Positions 55,209-64,000 of a stretch of DNA of 64,000 bases are shown one piece after another. The stretch lies in contig OW203765.1 of the NCBI GenBank assembly GCA_934045905.1, positions 26,687,151-26,751,150 on the forward strand, written 5' to 3'. Positions within the stretch are counted from its first letter, which is position 1; every line of letters starts with the position of its first letter. The position numbers were made by a program, and so were the translations under genes. The notes below the pieces were generated by a model. That model was not told where the DNA came from and made no database searches. It saw nothing but the letters and a program-made list of their open reading frames with translations. The DNA comes from Leuctra nigra (Eukaryota; Arthropoda; Insecta; Plecoptera; Leuctridae).

Positions 55209-58200
55209 GTGGGTGAATCCAGACCAATGTGTCGGGACAGTCGCGCTCTACACGGACGGCAAATAGGTGGGTGGATCCAGACCAATGTGTCGGGACAGTC
55301 GCGCTCTACACGGACGGCAAAGAGGTGGGTGGATCCAGACCAATGTGTCGGGACAGTCGCGCTCTACACGGACGGCAAAGAGGTGGGTGGATCCAGACCA
55401 ATGTGTCGGGACAGTCGCGCTCTACACGGACGGCAAAGAAGTGGGTGGATCCAGACCAATGTGTCGGGACAGTCGCGCTCTGCACGGACGGCAAAGAGGT
55501 GGGTGGATCCAGACCAATGTGTCGGGACAGTCGCGCTCTACACGGACGGCAAAGAGGTGGGTGGATCCAGACCAATGTGTCGGGACAGTCGCGCTCTACA
55601 CGGACGGCAAAGAGGTGGGTGGATCCAGACCAATGTGTCGGGACAGTCGCGCACTACACGGACGGCAAAGAGGTGGGTGGATCCAGACCAATGTGTCGGG
55701 ACAGTCGCGCTCTACACGGACGGCAAAGAGGTGGGTGGATCCAGACCAATGTGTCGGGACAGTCGCGCTCTACACGGACGGCAAAGAGGTGGGTGGATCC
55801 AGACCAATGTGTCGGGACAGTCGCGCTCTACACGGACGGCAAAGAGGTGGGTGGATCCAGACCAATGTGTCGGGACAGTCGCGCTCTACACGGACGGCAT
55901 AGAGGTGGGTGGATCCAGACCAATGTGTCGGGACAGTCGCGCTCTACACGGACGGCAAAGAGGTGGGTGGATCCAGACCAATGTGTCGGGACAGTCGCGC
56001 TCTACACGGACGGCAAAGAGGTGGGTGGATCCAGACCAATGTGTCGGGACAGTCGCGCTCTACACGGACGGCAAAGAGGTGGGTGGATCCAGACCAATGT
56101 GTCGGGACAGTCGCGCTCTACACGGTCGGCAAAGAGGTGGGTGGATCCAGACCAATGTGTCGGGACAGTCGCGCTCTACACGGACGGCAAAGAGGTGGGT
56201 GGATCCAGACCAATGTGTCGGGACAGTCGCGCTCTACACGGACGGCAAAGAGGTGGGTGGATCCAGACCAATGTGTCGGGACAGTCCTCTACACGGACGG
56301 CAAAGAGGTGGGTGGAACCAGACCAATGTGTCGGTACAGTCGCGCTCTACACGGACGGCAAAGAGGTGGGTGGATCCAGACCAATGTGTCGAGACAGTCG
56401 CGCTCTACACGGACGGCAAAGAGGTGGGTGGATCCAGACCAATGTGTCGGCACAGTCGCGCTCTACACGGACGGCAAAGAGGTGGGTGGATCCAGACCAA
56501 TGTGTCGGGACAATCGCGCTCTACACGGACGGCAAAGAGGTGGGTGGATCCAGACCAATGTGTCGGCACAGTCGCGCGCTACACGGACGGCAAAGAAGTG
56601 GGTGGATCCAGACCAATGTGTCGGGACAATCGCGCTCTACACGGACGGGAAAGAGGTGGGTGGAACCAGACCAATGTGTAGGGACAGTCGCGCTCTACAC
56701 GGACGGCAAAGAGGTGGGTGGATCCAGACCAATGTGTCGGGACAGTCGCGCTCTACCCGGACGGCAAAGAGGTGGGTGGATCCAGACCAATGTGTCGGGA
56801 CAGTCGCGCTCTACACGGACGGCAAAGAGGTGGGTGGATCCAGACCAATGTGTCGGGACAGTCGCGCTCTACACGTACGGGAAAGAGGTGGGTGGATCCA
56901 GACCAATGTGTCGGGACAGTCGCGCTCTACACGGACGGCAAAGAGGTGGGTGGATCCAGACCAATGTGTCGGGACAGTCGCGCTCTACACGGACGGCAAA
57001 GAGGTGGGTGGATCCAGACCAATGTGTCGGGACAGTCGCGCTCTACACGGACGGCAAAGAGGTGGGTGGGTCCAGACCAATGTGTCGGGACTGTCGCGCT
57101 CTACACGGACGGGAAAGAGGTGGGTGGATCCAGACCAATGTGTCGGGACAGTCGCGCTCTACACGGACGGCAAAGAGGTGGGTGGATCCAGACCAATGTG
57201 TCGGCACAGTCGCGCTCTACACGGACGGCAAAGAGGTGGGTGGGTCCAAACCAATGTGTCGGGACAGTCGCGCTCTACACGGACGGCAAAGAGGTGGGTG
57301 GAACTAGACCAATGTGTCGGGACAGTCGCGCTCTACACGGACGGCAAAGAGGTGGGTGGATCCAGACCAATGTGTCGGGACAGTCGCGCTCTACACGGAC
57401 GGCAAAGAGGTGGGTGGATCCAGACCAATGTGTCGGGACAGTCGCGCTCTACACGGACGGCAAAGAGGTGGGTGGGTCCAGACCAATGTGTCGGGACAGT
57501 CCTCTACACGGACGGCAAAGAGGTGGGTGGATCCAGACCAATGTGTCGGGACAGTCGCGCTCTACACGGACGGGAAAGAGGTGGGTGGATCCAGACCAAT
57601 GTGTCGGGACAGTCCTCTACACGGACGGCAAAGAGGTGGGTGGATCCAGACCAATGTGTCGGGACAGTCGCGCTCTACACGGACGGCATAGAGGTGGGTG
57701 GATCCAGACCAATGTGTCGGGACAGTCGCGCTCTACACGGACGGGAAAGAGGTGGGTGGATCCAGACCAATGTGTCGGGACAGTCGCGCTCTACACGGAC
57801 GGCAAAGAGGTGGGTGGATCCAGACCAATGTGTCGGCACAGTCGCGCTCTACACGGACGGCAAAGAGGTGGGTGGATCCAGACCAATGTGTCGGGACAGT
57901 CGCGCTCTACACGGACGGCAAAGAGGTGGGTGGATCCAGACCAATGTGTCGGGACAGTCGCGCTCTACACGGACGGCAAAGAGGTGGGTGGATCCAGACC
58001 AATGTGTCGGGACAGTCGCGCTCTACACGGACGGCAAAGAGGTGGGTGGATCCAGACCAATGTGTCGGCACAGTCGCGCTCTACACGGACGGCAAAGAGG
58101 TGGGTGGATCCAGACCAATGTGTCGGGACAGTCGCGCTCTACACGGACGGCAAAGAGGTGGGTGGATCCAGACCAATGTGTCGGGACAGTCGCGCTCTAC

Positions 58201-61200
58201 ACGGACGGCAAAGAGGTGGGTGGATCCAGACCAATGTGTCGGCACAGTCGCGCTCTACAAGGACGGCAAAGAAGTGGGTGGATCCAGACCAATGTGTCGG
58301 GACAGTCGCGCTCTACACGGACGGCAAAGAGGTGGGTGGAACCAGACCAATGTGTCGGGACAGTCGCGCTCTACACGGACGGCAAAGAGGTGGGTGGATC
58401 CAGACCAATGTGTAGGGACAGTCGCGCTCTACACGGACGGCAAAGAGGTGGGTGGATCCAGACCAATGTGTCGGGACAGTCGCGCTCTACACGGACGGCA
58501 AAGAGGTGGGTGGATCCAGACCAATGTGTCGGGACAGTCGCGCTCTACACGGACGGCAAAGAGGTGGGTGGATCCAGACCAATGTGTCGGGACAGTCGCG
58601 CTCTACACGGACGGCAAAGAGGTGGGTGGATCCAGACCAATGTGTCGGGACAGTCGCGCTCTACACGGACGGCAAAGAGGTGGGTGGATCCAGACCAATG
58701 TGTCGGGACAGTCGCGCTCTACACGGACGGCAAAGAGGTGGGTGGATCCAGACCAATGTGTAGGGACAGTCGCGCTCTACACGGACGGGAAAGAGGTGGG
58801 TGGATCCAGACCAATGTGTCGGGACAATCGCGCTCTACACGGACGGCAAAGAGGTGGGTGGATCCAGACCAATGTGTCGGGACAGTCGCGCTCTACACGG
58901 ACGGCAAAGAGGTGGGTGGAACTAGACCAATGTGTCGGGACAGTCGCGCTCTACACGGACGGCAAAGAGGTGGGTGGATCCAGACCAATGTGTCGGGACA
59001 GTCGCGCTCTACACGGACGGCAAAGAGGTGGGTGGATCCAGACCAATGTGTCGGGACAGTCGCGCTCTACACGGACGGCAAAGAGGTGGGTGGGTCCAGA
59101 CCAATGTGTCGGGACAGTCCTCTACACGGACGGCAAAGAGGTGGGTGGATCCAGACCAATGTGTCGGGACAGTCCTCTACACGGACGGCAAAGAGGTGGG
59201 TGGATCCAGACCAATGTGTCGGGACAGTCGCGCTCTACACGGACGGGAAAGAGGTGGGTGGATCCAGACCAATGTGTCGGGACAGTCCTCTACACGGACG
59301 GCAAAGAGGTGGGTGGATCCAGACCAATGTGTCGGGACAGTCGCGCTCTACACGGACGGCAAAGAGGTAGGTGAATTCAGACCAATGTGTCGGGACAGTC
59401 GCTCTACACGGACGGCAAAGAGGTGGGTGGATCCAGACCAATGTGTCGGGACAGTCGCGCTCTACACGGACGGCAAAGAGGTGGGTGGATCCAGACCAAT
59501 GTGTCGGGACAGTCGCGCTCTACACGGACGGCAAAGAGGTGGGTGGATCCAGACCAATGTGTCGGGACAGTCGCGCTCTACACGGACGGCAAAGAGGTGG
59601 GTGGATCCAGACCAATGTGTCGGGACAGTCGCGCTCTACCCGGACGGCAAAGAGGTGGGTGGATCCAGACCAATGTGTCGGTACAGTCGTGCTCTACACG
59701 GACGGCAAAGAGGTGGGTGGATCCAGACCAATGTGTCGGGACAGTCGCGCTCTACACGGACGGCAAAGAGGTGGGTGGATCCAGACCAATGTGTCGGGAC
59801 AGTCGCGCTCTACACGGACGGCAAAGAGGTGGGTGGATCCAGACCAATGTGTCGGGACTGTCGCGCTCTACACGGACGGCAAAGAGGTGGGTGGATCCAG
59901 ACCAATGTGTCGGGACAGTCGCGCTCTACACGGACGGCAAAGAGGTGGGTGGATCCAGACCAATGTGTCGGGACAGTCGCGCTCTACACGGACGGCAAAG
60001 AGGTGGGTGGATCCAGACCAATGTGTCGGGACAGTCGCGCTCTACACGGACGGCAAAGAGGTGGGTGGATCCAGACCAATGTGTCGGTACAGTCGCGCTC
60101 TACACGGACGGCAAAGAGGTGGGTGGATCCAGACCAATGTGTCGGTACAGTCGCGCTCTACACGGACGGCAAAGAGGTGGGTGGATCCAGACCAATGTGT
60201 CGGGACAGTCGCTCTACACGGACGGCAAAGAGGTGGGTGGATCCAGACCAATGTGTCGGGACAGTCGCGCTCTACCCGGACGGCAAAGAGGTGGGTGGAT
60301 CCAGACCAATGTGTCGGGACAGTCGCGCTCTACACGGACGGCAAAGAGGTGGGTGGATCCAGACCAATGTGTCGGGACAGTCGCGCTCTACACGGACGGC
60401 AAAGAGGTGGGTGGATCCAGACCAATGTGTCGGGACAGTCGCGCTCTACACGGACGGCAAAGAGGTGGGTGGATCCAAACCAATGTGTCGGGACAGTCGC
60501 GCTCTACCCGGACGGCAAAGAGGTGGGTGGATCCAGACCAATGTGTCGGTACAGTCGCGCTCTACACGGACGGCAAAGAGGTGGGTGGATCCAGACCAAT
60601 GTGTCGGGACAGTCGCGCTCTACACGGACGGCAAAGAGGTGGGTGGATCCAGACCAATGTGTCGGGACAGTCGCGCTCTACCCGGACGGCAAAGAGGTGG
60701 GTGGGTCCAGACCAATGTGTCGGGACAGTCGCGCTCTACACGGACGGCAAAGAGGTGGGTGGAACCAGACCAATGTGTCGGTACAGTCGCGCTCTACACG
60801 GACGGCAAAGAGGTGGGTGGATCCAGACCAATGTGTCGGTACAGTCGCGCTCTACACGGACGGCAAAGAGGTGGGTGGATCCAGACCAATGTGTCGGGAC
60901 AGTCGCGCTCTACACGGACGGCAAAGAGGTGGGTGGATCCAGACCAATGTGTCGGGACAGTCGCGCTCTACCCGGACGGCAAAGAGGTGGGTGGATCCAG
61001 ACCAATGTGTCGGTACAGTCGCGCTCTACACGGACGGCAAAGAGGTGGGTGGATCCAGACCAATGTGTCGGGACAGTCGCGCTCTACACGGACGGCAAAG
61101 AGGTGGGTGGATCCAGACCAATGTGTCGGGACAGTCGCGCTCTACCCGGACGGCAAAGAGGTGGGTGGATCCAGACCAATGTGTCGGGACAGTCGCGCTC

Positions 61201-64000
61201 TACACGGACGGCAAAGAGGTGGGTGGATCCAGACCAATGTTTCGGGACAGTCGCGCTCTACACGGACGGCAAAGAGGTGGGTGGATCCAGACCAATGTGT
61301 CGGCACAGTCGCGCTCTACACGGACAGCAAAGAGGTGGGTGGATCCAGACCAATGTGTCGGGACAGTCGCGCTCTACACGGACGGCAAAGAGGTGGGTGG
61401 AACCAGACCAATGTGTCGGGACAGTCGCCCTCTACACGGACGGCAAAGAGGTGGGTGGATCCAGACCAATGTGTCGGGACAGTCGCGCTCTACACGGACG
61501 GCAAAGAGGTGGGTGGATCCAGACCAATGTGTCGGTACAGTCGCGCTCTACACGGACGGCAAAGAGGTGGGTGGATCCAGACCAATGTGTCGGTACAGTC
61601 GCGCTCTACACGGACGGCAAAGAGGTGGGTGGATCCAGACCAATGTGTCGGGACAGTCGCTCTACACGGACGGCAAAGAGGTGGGTGGATCCAGACCAAT
61701 GTGTCGGGACAGTCGCGCTCTACCCGGACGGCAAAGAGGTGGGTGGATCCAGACCAATGTGTCGGGACAGTCGCGCTCTACACGGACGGCAAAGAGGTGG
61801 GTGGATCCAGACCAATGTGTCGGGACAGTCGCGCTCTACACGGACGGCAAAGAGGTGGGTGGATCCAGACCAATGTGTCGGGACAGTCGCGCTCTACACG
61901 GACGGCAAAGAGGTGGGTGGATCCAAACCAATGTGTCGGGACAGTCGCGCTCTACCCGGACGGCAAAGAGGTGGGTGGATCCAGACCAATGTGTCGGTAC
62001 AGTCGCGCTCTACACGGACGGCAAAGAGGTGGGTGGATCCAGACCAATGTGTCGGGACAGTCGCGCTCTACACGGACGGCAAAGAGGTGGGTGGATCCAG
62101 ACCAATGTGTCGGGACAGTCGCGCTCTACCCGGACGGCAAAGAGGTGGGTGGGTCCAGACCAATGTGTCGGGACAGTCGCGCTCTACACGGACGGCAAAG
62201 AGGTGGGTGGAACCAGACCAATGTGTCGGTACAGTCGCGCTCTACACGGACGGCAAAGAGGTGGGTGGATCCAGACCAATGTGTCGGTACAGTCGCGCTC
62301 TACACGGACGGCAAAGAGGTGGGTGGATCCAGACCAATGTGTCGGGACAGTCGCGCTCTACACGGACGGCAAAGAGGTGGGTGGATCCAGACCAATGTGT
62401 CGGGACAGTCGCGCTCTACCCGGACGGCAAAGAGGTGGGTGGATCCAGACCAATGTGTCGGTACAGTCGCGCTCTACACGGACGGCAAAGAGGTGGGTGG
62501 ATCCAGACCAATGTGTCGGGACAGTCGCGCTCTACACGGACGGCAAAGAGGTGGGTGGATCCAGACCAATGTGTCGGGACAGTCGCGCTCTACCCGGACG
62601 GCAAAGAGGTGGGTGGATCCAGACCAATGTGTCGGGACAGTCGCGCTCTACACGGACGGCAAAGAGGTGGGTGGATCCAGACCAATGTTTCGGGACAGTC
62701 GCGCTCTACACGGACGGCAAAGAGGTGGGTGGATCCAGACCAATGTGTCGGCACAGTCGCGCTCTACACGGACAGCAAAGAGGTGGGTGGATCCAGACCA
62801 ATGTGTCGGGACAGTCGCGCTCTACACGGACGGCAAAGAGGTGGGTGGATCCAGACCAATGTGTCGGGACAGTCGCGCTCTACACGGACGGCAAAGAGGT
62901 GGGTGGATCCAGACCAATGTGTCGGGACAGTCGCGCTCTACACGGACGGCATAGAGGTGGGTGGATCCAGACCAATGTGTCGGGACAATCGCGCTCTACA
63001 CGGACGGCAAAGAGGTGGGTGGATCCAGACCAATGTGTCGGGACAGTCGCGCTCTACACGGACGGCAAAGAGGTGGGTGGATCCAGACCAATGTGTCGGG
63101 ACAGTCGCGCTCTACACGGACGGCAAAGAGGTGGGTGGATCCAGACCAATGTGTCGGCACAGTCGCGCTCTACACGGACGGCAAAGAGGTGGGTGGATCC
63201 AGACCAATGTGTCGGGACAGTCGCGCTCTACACGGACGGCAAAGAGGTGGGTGGATCCAGACCAATGTGTCGGGACAGTCGCGCTCTACACGGACGGCAA
63301 AGAGGTGGGTGGATCCAGACCAATGTGTCGGGACAGTCGCGCTCTACACGGACGGCAAAGAGGTGGGTGGATCCAGACCAATGTGTCGGGACAGTCGCGC
63401 TCTACACGGACGGCAAAGAGGTGGGAGGATCCAGACCAATGTGTCGGGACAGTCGCGCTCTACACGGACGGCAAAGAGGTGGGTGGATCCAGACCAATGT
63501 GTCGGGACAGTCGCGCTCTACCCGGACGGCAAAGAGGTGGGTGGATCCAGACCAATGTGTCGGGACAGTCGCGCTCTACACGGACGGCAAAGAGGTGGGT
63601 GGATCCAGACTAATGTGTCGGGACAGTCGCGCTCTACACGGACGGCTAAGAGGTGGGTGGATCCAGACCAATGTGTCGGGACAGTCGCGCTCTACACGGA
63701 CGGCAAAGAGGTGGGTGGATCCAGACCAATGTGTCGGGACAGTCGCGCTCTACACGGACGGCAAAGAGGTGGGTGGAACCAGACCAATGTGTCGGTACAG
63801 TCGCGCTCTACACGGACGGCAAAGAGGTGGGTGGATCCAGACCAATGTGTCGGGACAGTCGCGCTCTACACGGACGGCAAAGAGGTGGGTGGATCCAGAC
63901 CAATGTGTCGGGACAGTCGCGCTCTACACGGACGGCAAAGAGGTGGGTGGAACCAGACCAATGTGTCGGTACAGTCGCGCTCTACACGGACGGCAAAGAG
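55176..64000 (+). repeat. 58-bp minisatellite derived from channel exon 7 and its 5' splice site, about 150 copies
   Basis: The unit starts GGGACAGTCGCGCTCTACAC and continues GGACGGCAAAGAGGTGGGTG and GATCCAGACCAATGTGTC. The first 33 bp are the last exon bases (GTVALYTDGKE); GAG|GTGGGT is the donor; the rest is intron. The first unit is the real exon end. Variants include 54-bp units lacking four bases near CGCG, 56-bp units, TACCCGG for TACACGG and GGAACC for GGATCC. The array runs off the window. Because 58 is not a multiple of three and the unit has no stop, all three forward frames stay open for long stretches. Confidence 0.97.
59990..62845 (+). repeat. 1448-bp higher-order repeat, two copies
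   Basis: Private variants recur at a constant offset of 1448: the 56-bp unit (60208/61656), TTCGGG (61241/62689) and CGGACAGC (61321/62769). 1448 is 25 units minus 2 bp. The match ends about 61395/62845, where GGAACC and GGATCC differ. Confidence 0.85.

Noticed and set aside
55229..63613. Very long forward open frames (up to 1,408 codons) across the right end.
   Set aside because: They are three phases of the same stop-free 58-bp unit. The protein repeats every 58 residues only because three units make 174 nt. No independent gene is supported.

Overview
The window is animal nuclear DNA, very probably from an insect or other arthropod with a large, AT-rich, repeat-filled genome. The evidence is spliced genes with GT-AG introns, secreted C-type lectins, an HCN-like channel, several retrotransposon classes, SINEs and many foldback DNA elements. 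There are no bacterial-style operons and no CRISPR array.

Layout. 1-9.3 kb is retroelement DNA: a Penelope-like element with an intact reverse transcriptase/GIY-YIG ORF and 456-bp direct repeats, a 2.3-kb AT-rich 42-bp minisatellite, then a 5'-truncated CR1-like LINE. 9.4-16 kb is intergenic: MITEs, a large palindrome, tRNA-like sequences and other dispersed repeats. 16.1-29.8 kb holds a complete six-exon plus-strand C-type lectin gene (gene C). Its third intron carries a minus-strand LINE that is itself split by a 2.9-kb foldback element. 31.2-45.3 kb holds two minus-strand paralogues: gene B (31.2-40.2 kb, no recognisable signal-peptide exon) and gene A (40.8-45.3 kb, complete, seven exons). 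49.3 kb to the right edge holds the first seven exons found for a divergent HCN-like/cyclic-nucleotide-binding channel. Its last visible intron is entirely a 58-bp tandem array of at least 8.8 kb.

The three lectins share a signal peptide or exon phase pattern (1-1-...-0-1-2) and near-identical lectin-domain exons. Their linkers are very different: His/Asn-rich in C, Gly/Pro-rich in A, 12-residue PFQ repeats in B. All carry QPN at the sugar-specificity position.

The most striking theme is tandem repeats that grew out of splice junctions. The 58-bp array copies the end of channel exon 7 plus its 5' splice site about 150 times. A 28-bp array copies the 3' splice site and first codons of channel exon 6 about 22 times. 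A 30-bp array in all three lectin genes copies the 3' splice site before the lectin-domain exon, and in gene B a 59-nt piece of that exon is duplicated within it. The long open frames in 55.2-64 kb follow from a stop-free 58-bp unit and are not a separate protein gene.

All exon models were assembled by eye from splice signals, phase and protein homology. None has transcript support here.
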